This document shows, piece after piece, positions 1-7,509 of a stretch of 25,038 nucleotides of DNA. The position numbers and the translations under genes were made by a program. Source of the stretch: an uncultured Lachnospiraceae bacterium (GTDB lineage: Bacteria; Bacillota; Clostridia; Lachnospirales; Lachnospiraceae); NCBI GenBank assembly GCA_946566415.1, contig CAMNWW010000005.1, positions 1 to 25,038 of the forward strand, in the 5' to 3' direction. The first letter of the stretch is position 1, and the number at the start of each line of letters is the position of its first letter. The notes beneath the pieces are model-generated. The model ran no database searches and was not told the DNA's origin. It saw only the letters and a program-made list of their open reading frames with translations.

Positions 1-15
1 TCTGGAGACTCTATA

Positions 16-44
16 TTGTATTTCAATACCTCATATGTTATAAT
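16..44 (+). promoter_or_regulatory. Promoter of the HTH-ART/partner module
   Basis: A -35 TTGTAT (16-21), a 17-base spacer and a perfect -10 TATAAT (39-44) preceded by an extended -10 TG (36-37). Two direct copies of ATGTTATA (35-42 and 57-64) flank the likely start site and could be operator half-sites for the HTH domain of the downstream protein. The operator role is inference. Confidence 0.65.
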
Positions 45-85
45 CGAATCGTTCAAATGTTATACCACAACGCAAGGAGGCCGCC

Positions 86-934
86 ATGAAAAGTTCCCAA
101 ATTATAAAGGAAATTCGCTCTTATCTAAATTTAAACCAAAGTGAATTAGCTGATGTGCTGGGGGTAAGTTTTGCAACTGTAAACCGTTGGGAAAAAGGTC
201 GTTGCGAGCCATCGCAAATCGCTGTAAATGCCATTAAAAATTTATGTGCTGATAACAAAATTGATTTTTCTCAATTTGAAGGAAATCATATTATTAGAAC
301 TAATGAAATTGTAACTCTTTATCATGGTTCAAAATCAGGGATTTGTGGTACTATTGCCCCAATAAGCCGGGAACGCTGCGATTTTGGAAGAGGGTTTTAT
401 ATGGGAACTGACCGAACTCAGCCGTTTACGCTGATTTGTAATTATCCTAATGCCAGAATATATACGTTAAGTGTCAATCTATCAGATCTTAAAATTCTTG
501 ATGTAGAAGTGGGATTAGATTGGGCGTTGTTAGTTGCATACAATCGAGGCAAAATGGAATCTGTAAGACATTCAACTATCTATAATCGTTTTGCAAATTT
601 AAGCAAAGACTGTGACATGATTATTGGCTATATTGCTAACGATAGAATGTTCGTTGTCCTAGATCGTTTTTTCAATGGAGAAATTACTGATATGGCGCTG
701 ATTAATAGCCTTTCGGCGTTGAAGCTTGGTAAGCAATACGTAGCTTTAACAGAAAAGGCTTGCGAAAAAATAAAAATTCTTGATGAGCAAGTACTCACCG
801 AGAATGATCGGGATAAACTAAAACAAGAAAGTGAAGCCAACCGTTCAAAAGGAATTACAATGGCAGAAGAAATTTGTCGGAAATATCGTCGTGAAGGTAG
901 GTTTTTTGATGAAATATTAGAGGCAGGTGAATAA
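86..934 (+). CDS. HTH-domain protein fused to a DUF3990 (ADP-ribosyltransferase-like) domain, likely toxin
   Basis: A protein of 282 residues. Residues about 5-55 form an XRE/HTH_3 DNA-binding domain (QSELADVLGVSFATVNRWEKG). Residues about 75-230 match the DUF3990 pattern: an opening LYHGS, then DFGRGFYMGTDRTQ, and a later DMIIGYIANDRMF. DUF3990 belongs to the ADP-ribosyltransferase-like fold, where YHG is part of the NAD-binding signature. The last 50 residues are charged and helical. An AAGGAGG at 74-80 fixes the ATG start. The stop lies one base before the start of the next gene, so the two are translationally coupled. Base composition is clearly more AT-rich than the metabolic genes to the right, suggesting transfer. 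Domain family is fairly certain; the toxin role is inferred from family and gene pairing. Confidence 0.8.
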   Translation: MKSSQIIKEIRSYLNLNQSELADVLGVSFATVNRWEKGRCEPSQIAVNAIKNLCADNKIDFSQFEGNHIIRTNEIVTLYHGSKSGICGTIAPISRERCDFGRGFYMGTDRTQPFTLICNYPNARIYTLSVNLSDLKILDVEVGLDWALLVAYNRGKMESVRHSTIYNRFANLSKDCDMIIGYIANDRMFVVLDRFFNGEITDMALINSLSALKLGKQYVALTEKACEKIKILDEQVLTENDRDKLKQESEANRSKGITMAEEICRKYRREGRFFDEILEAGE

Positions 935-935
935 A

Positions 936-1391
936 ATGGAAAATCTTACTCTTGAAAAACGTCAACTCTGCGATATACAAGGTCGGTTATTTGAACTTGC
1001 CCTGACAACCGGATTGGATTGTCCATCGTTTATAGAATCTTTTATGAACAGCAAAACTGCTGTTGCTCTTGATGACGTTTATGATCGCTTACAATGGGCG
1101 GGCGAGGAATATATTCTTGAGGAACTAAATGATGAAGTTGGCGGGCTTAAAAAGGGTGGCACAACTTATTCTTCGGAAGTAATGTATTGGATAGGATATA
1201 CTTATCGCTATTGGCATTACTACACGGGTGAAGATAGTCATGAAATATTTAAAATCGCTGATGCCAAAACAATGAGTGAATGCTGGCTTGGTTTCCATAC
1301 TTTTGACGTTACAATGGCTATTGATGATTTAAAAGAGATTTATCAGCAAAAATGCAAGGAAAGGAAGCCTTTAATCAGCTATTTGAACTAA
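936..1391 (+). CDS. Partner protein of the HTH-DUF3990 gene, putative antitoxin
   Basis: A protein of 151 residues from ATG 936. A GTG at 927 is in frame, but AGGTGA at 925-930 sits five bases before the ATG and favours it. The protein is acidic in its N-terminal half, with an aromatic-rich central stretch (VMYWIGYTYRYWHYYTGE) followed by a conserved-looking segment with ADAKTM and GFHTFDVTMAI. I have the impression that this kind of protein recurs beside DUF3990 genes, but I cannot give it a family number. No signal peptide or membrane segment is seen. Its position directly after an ART-like protein, with shared AT-rich composition, suggests the cognate antitoxin or a modulator. That is inference from context. 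Confidence 0.6.
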   Translation: MENLTLEKRQLCDIQGRLFELALTTGLDCPSFIESFMNSKTAVALDDVYDRLQWAGEEYILEELNDEVGGLKKGGTTYSSEVMYWIGYTYRYWHYYTGEDSHEIFKIADAKTMSECWLGFHTFDVTMAIDDLKEIYQQKCKERKPLISYLN

Positions 1392-1446
1392 AAATTTTAC
1401 ATTCACCCATTATCAAACCGCTATTCTATCATAAAGGAGAAAACCT

Positions 1447-2151
1447 ATGCCGTCATTTTTAAAAGACATTACAAAATTTTATGGAACCGGGGAACGAAAT
1501 GCTGCCGGGCAGACACTTCCGGAATTTCTTGAAACTTATGATCCACACAGATATGAGACGCCGAGCTGTACCACAGATGCAGTTATCTTTGCATATTCCG
1601 GCGTCTTTGAAACATTAGATGACCTCAAGGTTCTTTTAATAAAAAGAAGCAATCACCCTTGTATCGGATTCTGGGCTCTTCCCGGCGGTTTTGCTGATAT
1701 GCGTGAAAATCTTTCAGAGACTGCAAGACGCGAGCTTATGGAGGAGACCGGCGTAGAAGGGCTTATCATGGAACAAATCGGTACCTTCGGTGACTATGAC
1801 CGGGATCCGCGCTCACGGGTGATCACGACAGCTTACATGGCGCTCGTCGATGAAAACGACGTCAAAGTCCATGCGGGAGACGATGCCGCCGACGCCGTCT
1901 GGTGCCGCCTCCATCTGCAGCTTGAGAAAACAGAAATGAAAAACGGAAAAGTCCGGAACCTTTATTCCCTGCACATCCAAAATGCCACGCGGGCTCTTGA
2001 CACCACCGCCTTGGTGGAACGTACAGAATCCATCGGCGTCATCAAAGAAACTGATTATAAAGTTCTCGACATGGGGATGATCGCTGCAGACCATGCCGCG
2101 ATCCTTGTAAATGCTCTCGTGATTCTTGGCAGAAGGCTTCCTGAAATATAA
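1447..2151 (+). CDS. Nudix hydrolase, ADP-ribose pyrophosphatase-like
   Basis: A protein of 234 residues with a complete Nudix box at residues 81-103: Gly81, Glu87, then RELMEETGV with Arg95, Glu96, Glu99 and Glu100 as the Mg-binding core. The preceding LLIKRSNHPCIGFWALPGG is typical of NUDIX enzymes that hydrolyse nucleoside diphosphates linked to another moiety. The N-terminal 40 residues and the C-terminal 80 residues extend beyond the core domain. The C-terminal part may be substrate-specific; it does not look like the winged helix of NrtR regulators. AAGGAG at 1433-1438 supports the start. Its position after an ART-like toxin module is suggestive of ADP-ribose turnover, but the higher GC content makes it equally likely to be an unrelated chromosomal gene. 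Confidence 0.85.
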   Translation: MPSFLKDITKFYGTGERNAAGQTLPEFLETYDPHRYETPSCTTDAVIFAYSGVFETLDDLKVLLIKRSNHPCIGFWALPGGFADMRENLSETARRELMEETGVEGLIMEQIGTFGDYDRDPRSRVITTAYMALVDENDVKVHAGDDAADAVWCRLHLQLEKTEMKNGKVRNLYSLHIQNATRALDTTALVERTESIGVIKETDYKVLDMGMIAADHAAILVNALVILGRRLPEI

Positions 2152-2152
2152 T
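2123..2152 (+). promoter_or_regulatory. Promoter of the mini-toxin gene
   Basis: A perfect -10 TATAAT (2147-2152) overlaps the stop codon of the Nudix gene. The only -35 candidates are weak (TTCTTG at 2123-2128 with an 18-base spacer, or TTGGCA at 2126-2131 with 15). A weaker toxin promoter facing a consensus antitoxin promoter is the usual arrangement in type I modules. Confidence 0.5.
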
Positions 2153-2219
2153 ATGCTTACCCGGATAGCCGGGGGACATGCGCACGCCTGTTCCGAGCCT
2201 GTCGGAAGGTGGTGATATT

Positions 2220-2303
2220 ATGAGTACATAGGAAGAACTGATGTTAATCGTAACCGTAGCGTTATTGATCGTCGAGATTCTGAGTTATACACATAAAAAA
2301 TAG
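2220..2303 (+). pseudogene. Holin-like type I toxin peptide with in-frame TAG at codon 4
   Basis: AAGGTGGTGA at 2206-2215 precedes ATG 2220. The frame reads M-S-T-stop-E-E-L-M and then a hydrophobic stretch (LIVTVALLIVEILSY) and a basic tail THKK ending at TAG 2301-2303, 28 codons in all including both stops. Without the TAG this matches the short holin-like toxin family (Hol_Tox type), whose members commonly begin MSTYE; TAT to TAG at 2229-2231 is a single-base change. The mutation also creates AGGAAG six bases before an in-frame ATG at 2241, so a 20-residue peptide made only of the membrane segment and tail could still be translated. Whether the gene is dead or truncated-active cannot be told from sequence. 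Confidence 0.6.
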
Positions 2304-2400
2304 CCGTCCCACTCTCTGCAAAAGTTTAGGACAGCTATTTTCGTTTTACTAAATTTTCGCCGGGTCGGGTAACCTGCACTCACCTTCCGGCTGTCCTGTT
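2296..2400 (-). ncRNA. Convergent antisense RNA, putative type I antitoxin
   Basis: No coding frame was found for this transcript of roughly 105 bases. It is bounded by a consensus promoter (-10 at 2407-2412) and by the hairpin plus T-run at 2297-2341. Its 3' part is complementary to the 3' end of the mini-toxin message, the geometry of convergent type I systems such as txpA/RatA. Its first about 20 bases resemble the 5' end of the toxin message. The ends are predicted from signals, not measured. Confidence 0.6.
2297..2341. terminator. Bidirectional terminator shared by toxin mRNA and antisense RNA
   Basis: The arms AAAATAGCCGTCC (2297-2309) and GGACAGCTATTTT (2329-2341) pair with one mismatch. 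The minus-strand transcript ends in a run of six T, the plus-strand one in TTTTCGTTTT. It works for both convergent transcripts. Confidence 0.75.
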
Positions 2401-2406
2401 AAGCAT

Positions 2407-2435
2407 ATTATAGCCAAAGTCATAAACTATGTCAA
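2407..2435 (-). promoter_or_regulatory. Consensus promoter for the antisense RNA
   Basis: On the minus strand, TTGACA (2435-2430), exactly 17 bases, then TATAAT (2412-2407): a perfect sigma-A consensus with no good coding sequence behind it. This is the strongest promoter seen in the window. Confidence 0.8.
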
Positions 2436-2460
2436 ATATTTTCTGGATATTCATTCCTCA

Positions 2461-2476
2461 TCCCTCGGCGGAGGGA
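2461..2476. other. Stem-loop downstream of msrA
   Basis: TCCCTC-GGCG-GAGGGA forms a 6-bp stem with a 4-base loop just past the msrA stop. No T-run follows, so it is at most a weak 3'-end element. Confidence 0.35.
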
Positions 2477-2500
2477 ACGGGCGTGACATCTGGGAAACCC

Positions 2501-2989
2501 CTATTTCCCTATTTCAAAGGCCCCCGGCTCAATATGGCAATACCCCTGCGGGTTCTTATCCAGGTATTTCTGATGGTACTCCTCCGCGGGATAGAAAGAA
2601 TGCAACGGCAACACCTCCACGGCAAGCGGCCGATTATATTTTTTATGCTCCTCTTCCATTACTTCCCCAATCTCCTTAGGCGCGCATTCCTCCTCATAAT
2701 AAATCCCTGTACGGTACTGGATACCTATATCATTACCCTGCCGATTTACAGAAGTAGGGTCGATCACCATAAAATAATATCTCAGGAGCGACGTCAGAGT
2801 AATCTGCCTCTCATCATACACAACCTTAACCGTCTCCGCATGTCCGCTTCCCGAACACACTTCCTCATAAGTGGGATTCTGTGTTTTCCCATTTGCGTAT
2901 CCTGTCTTTGTTTCCAATACGCCGTCAAACTGGTCGAAAAACTTCTGTGTTCCCCAAAAACATCCGCCTGCGAAATAAATCGTCTTCAC
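2501..2989 (-). CDS. msrA: Peptide methionine sulfoxide reductase MsrA
   Basis: Reduces methionine-S-sulfoxide in proteins and free methionine, using thioredoxin as electron donor, in the cytoplasm. The 162-residue protein has the catalytic GGCFWG motif at residues 8-13 (Cys10), then GYANG, YEEVCSGSGHAE and the DPTSVNRQGNDIGIQYRT stretch that binds substrate. The length is normal for single-domain MsrA, with no fused MsrB. The start is GTG, with AAGGAGG a few bases upstream. It lies 30 bases after the small DUF6440 gene and is probably cotranscribed with it. For an anaerobe with a selenoenzyme this is an oxidative repair function. Confidence 0.95.
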   Translation of the reverse strand: MKTIYFAGGCFWGTQKFFDQFDGVLETKTGYANGKTQNPTYEEVCSGSGHAETVKVVYDERQITLTSLLRYYFMVIDPTSVNRQGNDIGIQYRTGIYYEEECAPKEIGEVMEEEHKKYNRPLAVEVLPLHSFYPAEEYHQKYLDKNPQGYCHIEPGAFEIGK

Positions 2990-3019
2990 GGCTTTTCCTC
3001 CTTCTTACTTCTATGATTT

Positions 3020-3196
3020 CTAGTTAATGACCGGAGAAATGACCGGCTTCCCCTCCCGGTCAAGAAGCGGTGTTATTCCGCCCGCGTAACCAGATGCATG
3101 AAATACATAATTCACGCCTGTTGCCTTGTCCACCCAAATCTCCATTACATATAACGTGCCTTGCGTGTATATTTTTTCAAATCTATCATTCTTCAT
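3020..3196 (-). CDS. Small DUF6440-family protein
   Basis: A protein of 58 residues beginning MKNDRFEKIYTQGTLYVMEI and ending REGKPVISPVIN. The pattern RFE...(I/V)xVDKxTGVNYxFxxSGYAGGxTPLLDxEGKPV is that of the DUF6440 family of small proteins in Firmicutes, of unknown function. GGAGG eight bases before ATG 3196 supports the start. No signal peptide or membrane segment is visible. It lies directly upstream of msrA on the same strand. Family assignment is from memory of the pattern. Confidence 0.75.
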   Translation of the reverse strand: MKNDRFEKIYTQGTLYVMEIWVDKATGVNYVFHASGYAGGITPLLDREGKPVISPVIN

Positions 3197-3220
3197 ACCT
3201 TAATCCTCCATACACTTTAT

Positions 3221-3282
3221 GAGTTACCCAACAAATGAGTCCGCCGTCGATTTTTCCGTGCTTTGCACTCCCCAAAATCGAC
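3221..3282. repeat. Palindromic dispersed repeat, copy 1
   Basis: 62 bases starting GAGTTACCCAACAAATGAGT and ending in a nested palindrome: outer arms GTCGATTTT and AAAATCGAC, inner arms GTGC and GCAC around TTT. A second copy at 24891-24951 matches at all but about six positions. It lies between the DUF2164 and DUF6440 genes. Confidence 0.8.
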
Positions 3283-3294
3283 TCGCTTTATCAT

Positions 3295-3558
3295 TCAATC
3301 TTCATTTTTATATAATTCATAATAATCAGAATCTATATTATCCATCATTTTTGAAAACCATGTTCTCGCGTCATCGAGCGCCCTGTTATAAATGATCGGC
3401 GCCAACTTCTCTTCAAATAGTTCCAGCAGTTGCATTTGCTCGATCATCCCTATCTCCTCGCCCCGCTCGTCAAGATAAAACGCCTTTATTTCCGCATTCA
3501 GTTTTTCCTTCTGCGAATCCGATAATCGAATCTGCGGCAAACGCTCTCTTTTTCTCAT
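3295..3558 (-). CDS. DUF2164 family protein
   Basis: A protein of 87 residues, charged and helical. The order IRLSDSQKEKL, then KAFYLDERGEEIGMIEQMQLLELFEEKLAPIIYNRALDDA (quoted in parts: YLDERGEEIG, LLELFEEKLAP, IYNRALDDA) is that of DUF2164, a small conserved family without an established function. GGAG before ATG 3558 fixes the start. It has a promoter of its own that overlaps the divergent promoter of the ABC exporter, and a leader of about 80 bases with two small hairpins. It may read on through the repeat into the DUF6440-msrA pair. Confidence 0.8.
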   Translation of the reverse strand: MRKRERLPQIRLSDSQKEKLNAEIKAFYLDERGEEIGMIEQMQLLELFEEKLAPIIYNRALDDARTWFSKMMDNIDSDYYELYKNED

Positions 3559-3643
3559 AGAATTTCTCCTTTATATGATTTCCCAGCCTTTTACTGGCTC
3601 CAGAGGTCTGAAATAACCTCCGTTTCCTTTTTTATTTTACTCC

Positions 3644-3672
3644 ATTATAAAACAAACCTTGACAAAACACAA
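3644..3672 (-). promoter_or_regulatory. Promoter of the DUF2164 gene
   Basis: On the minus strand, TTGTGT (3672-3667), 17 bases, TATAAT (3649-3644). The -35 end overlaps the first plus-strand promoter of the ABC exporter. Confidence 0.6.
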
Positions 3673-3718
3673 CAACCTGTATATTCTGATTGCTTTTCTC
3701 CACCACCGTGGGTATAAT
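3659..3718 (+). promoter_or_regulatory. Tandem promoters of the bmrCD-like operon
   Basis: P1 is TTGACA (3659-3664), 17 bases, TATTCT (3682-3687). P2 is TTGCTT (3690-3695), 17 bases, TATAAT (3713-3718). Both are well spaced ahead of the GGGGGA ribosome site and ATG 3773. Confidence 0.65.
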
Positions 3719-3772
3719 AGAGTTTGCAACACTACAAAACAGTAAAATGAATAACAAGCTGGGGGAATAGTT

Positions 3773-5527
3773 ATGAGTTCATTTTCATTCATTTTTGAGT
3801 ATGTCAAACATCACAAAGCTCAATACATTTTTGGGCTTACCACATTATTTATCGTGGATTTTGCAAACATTTTTATGCCTAAGATTACAGGAACGATTAC
3901 CGACGGTCTCACTGCACATACGATTGACTGGCCAGGCATTCGATCCCGCCTGGTCATTTTATTTCTTCTGGGCCTGACCCTTGCTGTCGGCCGTTTTCTT
4001 TGGCGGTATTTTCTGTTCGGCGCTTCCCGCACTATCGAAAAGGAGCTTCGCAATAACATGTTCGCGCACTTGGAAAAAATGAGTGTGGAATACTATAACG
4101 AACATAAAACCGGCGATCTGATGACACGGTTTACAAGCGACCTGAACGCTGTCCGCATGGCTCTCGGGCCTGCCGTTATCTGTGTATTTGACGCTACTAT
4201 CATGGCGGTCATGGTTATCTTTCAAATGATGTATTATGTAAATGTAAGGCTGACTCTCATTGCCCTGATCCCTATGATTCTTATCTGTATAGGGGACTTA
4301 TATTACGGCGGCATTATCCACAAACGTTACCTGGAACGGCAGGAAGCCGTCTCTGACCTGACAGATTTTGTGCAGGAAAGTATTTCCGGCGTTCGGGTCA
4401 TCAAGGCTTTCGTACAGGAACGTCCGCAGATGCGTGCTTTTGCGCGCGCCAACAGCCACGCCATGGAGAAAAACTTAAGGGTTGCAAAGCTGATGTCTAT
4501 CGTGTACCCTCTCCTGGATGTGATCATTGGGCTTTCCAGTCTGGCGACCTTGCTCTACGGCGGCTATCTGGCTCTTGTCGGCGACATCACACTGGGACGT
4601 TTTGTTGCGTTTAACCAATATGTCAATATGCTGGTATGGCCCATGCTTGCCTGCGGGGAGGCCGTCACCATGTTTTCGCAAGGTCTGGCTTCGATTGACC
4701 GTATCAAAGAAGTATTTGAAGAAAAGCCGGAAATCGCGGATGCGGGGGACGCCTTGAATATGGACGGTTTTTGCGGCAATATTAAGCTGAACCATCTTAC
4801 TTTCCGCCACCGCGGCCATTCCGCCCCTACCTTACAGGATCTTAACCTGGAAATACCGGCGGGTACTACTTTGGCCGTCATCGGACGTACCGGGAACGGG
4901 AAGTCCACCCTGGTAAACCTCTTGCTCCATCTTTACAATACGCCGCGGGGAATGATCTATATAGACGGACACGACATCAACACGATCCCGCTTAAGACCT
5001 TGCGCGAAAATATCGCGTACGTCCCGCAGGACAATTTCCTTTTTTCAGACACCCTTAAATCCAATATCGCTTTCGGCACGGAAGAGGAAGATATGGAAGC
5101 GATTGTTCACGCCACTGTATCTGCGTGTATCCATGACAGCATTATCTCTTTCCCCGAAGGCTATGATACTATTGTCGGTGAACGCGGCGTCACGCTCTCA
5201 GGGGGACAGAAGCAGCGCAGTTCTATCGCCCGCGCCCTGATAAAGGATTCTCCGATCCTCATCCTGGACGATGCGCTCTCCGCCGTGGATACAGATACAG
5301 AAGAACAGATTTTAAAGAATTTGAAGAAAAATCGAGAAGGCAAGACCACTATTTTGATCGCCCACCGCATTTCCACTATTCAGAATGCAGATATTATCCT
5401 CGTTCTTGAGAACGGAATGGCAAAGGAAATCGGGAAACACGATGAATTGATGGCTCTTGGCGGTATTTATAAGGATATGTTCGAGAAACAGCAGCTCGAA
5501 GCTGCAAAAGGAGGTGCTGCCAGATGA
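3773..5527 (+). CDS. bmrC: Heterodimeric ABC multidrug exporter, BmrC-like half
   Basis: 584 residues: an exporter-type transmembrane domain with six predicted helices (about 15-300) and a nucleotide-binding domain (about 335-575). Walker A is GRTGNGKST (371-379), the signature is LSGGQ (475-479), and Walker B is ILILDD with Asp500 in place of the catalytic Glu. This half therefore contributes the degenerate ATP site, as in B. subtilis BmrC, and the canonical signature to the partner's active site. The length matches BmrC/YheI. The stop overlaps the bmrD start in ATGA, so the two are coupled. The substrate is unknown; drug efflux is known for the family only. Confidence 0.85.
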   Translation: MSSFSFIFEYVKHHKAQYIFGLTTLFIVDFANIFMPKITGTITDGLTAHTIDWPGIRSRLVILFLLGLTLAVGRFLWRYFLFGASRTIEKELRNNMFAHLEKMSVEYYNEHKTGDLMTRFTSDLNAVRMALGPAVICVFDATIMAVMVIFQMMYYVNVRLTLIALIPMILICIGDLYYGGIIHKRYLERQEAVSDLTDFVQESISGVRVIKAFVQERPQMRAFARANSHAMEKNLRVAKLMSIVYPLLDVIIGLSSLATLLYGGYLALVGDITLGRFVAFNQYVNMLVWPMLACGEAVTMFSQGLASIDRIKEVFEEKPEIADAGDALNMDGFCGNIKLNHLTFRHRGHSAPTLQDLNLEIPAGTTLAVIGRTGNGKSTLVNLLLHLYNTPRGMIYIDGHDINTIPLKTLRENIAYVPQDNFLFSDTLKSNIAFGTEEEDMEAIVHATVSACIHDSIISFPEGYDTIVGERGVTLSGGQKQRSSIARALIKDSPILILDDALSAVDTDTEEQILKNLKKNREGKTTILIAHRISTIQNADIILVLENGMAKEIGKHDELMALGGIYKDMFEKQQLEAAKGGAAR

Positions 5528-7509
5528 GACGGCTGCTTACATATTTAAAACCGCATAAATGGACTATGTTCTGCGCTTCCATCCTGGTACTTTTGATTAT
5601 CGTCGTCGAACTGTACCGCCCTATTATCATCGGTGACGCGATCGACGAACACATTAACGGTTATTATCAGCCCTATATTATTTCGGAAAAGGACGCGCCA
5701 AAAAGCGTCCCCTACCGGGAACATTTTCTCGCACGCGCGGACTCTGAAAACCAAGCAGGTTCTTCCCCTGTTTATTATCAGCTCTTCCTGTACAACGACG
5801 AGTATTACATGGCGGAAAAGATCACTGCCGCACAGTGCGAAGAGCTTAAGTCTGCAGGAAACGAAGTTCTTTCTGCCTATGCAAAAAGCGGCGCCCCCCG
5901 GCTTTCACGGGATGAATTAAAAGCGCTGCGCCGTTATGATATCACCGGGATTTTCTACGCGGCCGGGCTGTATCTTTTAATGCTGCTCGCCGGCTTTGTC
6001 CTGAACTTTTTGGACACATGGATTCTCCAGAAGATGGGGCAGAAAATCATTTACCGGATGCGCGAGGAAGTATTCTCCCACATCCACAGCCTGTCCCTCA
6101 ACTTTTTTAACACCACGCCTGTAGGAAAGCTTGTGACAAGGGTATCCAACGATACCGAGGCTGTCAATGAGCTGTTTACGACTATCCTTGTAAAGTTATT
6201 TAAAAATGTAGTGAAAATTGTCGGCTTCGCCGTAGTCATGGTTTCCATCAATATAAAAATGGCCGGGATATCTTTCCTTCTGCTCCCGCTTGTCACTGTT
6301 CTGACCTTCCTTTTCCGGTTTTTATCCCGGAAAGCCTATCAGCTTGCCCGGACTAAGATCACGGAGCTGAATACCTTCCTTTCAGAACATATTTCAGGGA
6401 TGCGGCTTATTCAGATTTTTGCGAGGGAAGAAGTGAAATACCGGCAGTTCGAGCAAAAATCCGAAGAATTGTTCCGCGCCAACTGGCGCGAAGTCATGAT
6501 TTTCGGTATTTTCCGCCCCGCCATCTATCTGACGTCAGTGGCGGCGATGGTGATCGTAATCGGCAGCGGAAGCCTTTCTGTCCTTAACGGCACGCTGTCG
6601 CTGGGTACTTTGTTTGTGTTCATCACCTATATCAGCTCTTTCTTTGAGCCGATTCAGGAACTGGCGGAGCAGTTCGGAACCTTACAGTCCTCCCTGGCTT
6701 CTGCCGAGAAGATTTTTACCATATTGGATGAAAAGCCGGAAATCGTAAATCCTGCTCATCCGGTCGACGTGAAAATCAAAGGACATATTGAATTCCGCCA
6801 TGTCTGGTTTGCCTATGAGAAAGACGACTATGTTCTAAAAGACGTGAGCTTTGTGATCGAGCCGGGCCAAAAGGTCGCCTTTGTCGGCGCGACCGGAGCC
6901 GGAAAGACCTCTATCTTGAATTTGATCGGACGTTATTTTGATATACAGAAGGGTGAGATCCTTATCGACGGAGTAAATATCCGCGATATTGATACAGATG
7001 TACTGCGCGGTGCGATCGGGCAGGTACAGCAGGATGTCTTCATTTTTACCGGGGACATTAAGAGCAATATTTCCCTGAACAATGACGCGATTTCTCTGGA
7101 ACAGATCCAGCAGGCCGCACGTATCGTAAATGCGGACCCCTTTATTCAGGAGATGCCCGGAGGCTACGACGAACCTGTAACCGAAAGAGGCAGCACCCTA
7201 TCCGCAGGCCAGCGCCAGCTCCTCTCTTTTGCCAGAACGCTCGCTTATAATCCGTCTATCCTGGTTTTGGATGAAGCGACGGCCAACATTGACACAGAAA
7301 CGGAAGCTTTAATCACCCAGGCTCTGGAACGTCTGATGGAAGGGCGTACTACGATTATGGTCGCCCACCGGCTCTCGACGATCCAGCACGCCGACAAGAT
7401 CATTGTCATGGATCACGGCCAGATCACCGAGGCAGGGAGCCACCAGGAACTTTTGAGGAAAAACGGTATATACAAAAAACTGTATGATCTGCAGCTCGTG
7501 GAGATTTAG
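5524..7509 (+). CDS. bmrD: Heterodimeric ABC multidrug exporter, BmrD-like half
   Basis: 661 residues. After TM1 (about 14-38) there is an insertion of some 95 residues (about 46-138) before TM2, the extracellular domain typical of BmrD-type subunits. TM helices continue to about 385. The nucleotide-binding domain has Walker A GATGAGKT (455-462), a noncanonical signature LSAGQ (559-563) and Walker B ILVLDE with catalytic Glu584. Walker A/B of this half plus LSGGQ of the BmrC-like half make the one hydrolytic site; the other site pairs Asp500 with LSAGQ and is degenerate. The gene ends four bases inside the oppositely oriented prdE, with no terminator between them. Confidence 0.85.
   Translation: MRRLLTYLKPHKWTMFCASILVLLIIVVELYRPIIIGDAIDEHINGYYQPYIISEKDAPKSVPYREHFLARADSENQAGSSPVYYQLFLYNDEYYMAEKITAAQCEELKSAGNEVLSAYAKSGAPRLSRDELKALRRYDITGIFYAAGLYLLMLLAGFVLNFLDTWILQKMGQKIIYRMREEVFSHIHSLSLNFFNTTPVGKLVTRVSNDTEAVNELFTTILVKLFKNVVKIVGFAVVMVSINIKMAGISFLLLPLVTVLTFLFRFLSRKAYQLARTKITELNTFLSEHISGMRLIQIFAREEVKYRQFEQKSEELFRANWREVMIFGIFRPAIYLTSVAAMVIVIGSGSLSVLNGTLSLGTLFVFITYISSFFEPIQELAEQFGTLQSSLASAEKIFTILDEKPEIVNPAHPVDVKIKGHIEFRHVWFAYEKDDYVLKDVSFVIEPGQKVAFVGATGAGKTSILNLIGRYFDIQKGEILIDGVNIRDIDTDVLRGAIGQVQQDVFIFTGDIKSNISLNNDAISLEQIQQAARIVNADPFIQEMPGGYDEPVTERGSTLSAGQRQLLSFARTLAYNPSILVLDEATANIDTETEALITQALERLMEGRTTIMVAHRLSTIQHADKIIVMDHGQITEAGSHQELLRKNGIYKKLYDLQLVEI

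Noticed and set aside
2429..3016. Plus-strand open frame of 195 codons
   Set aside because: It is the reverse complement of msrA. The encoded sequence has no domain pattern, while msrA has the full catalytic motif.
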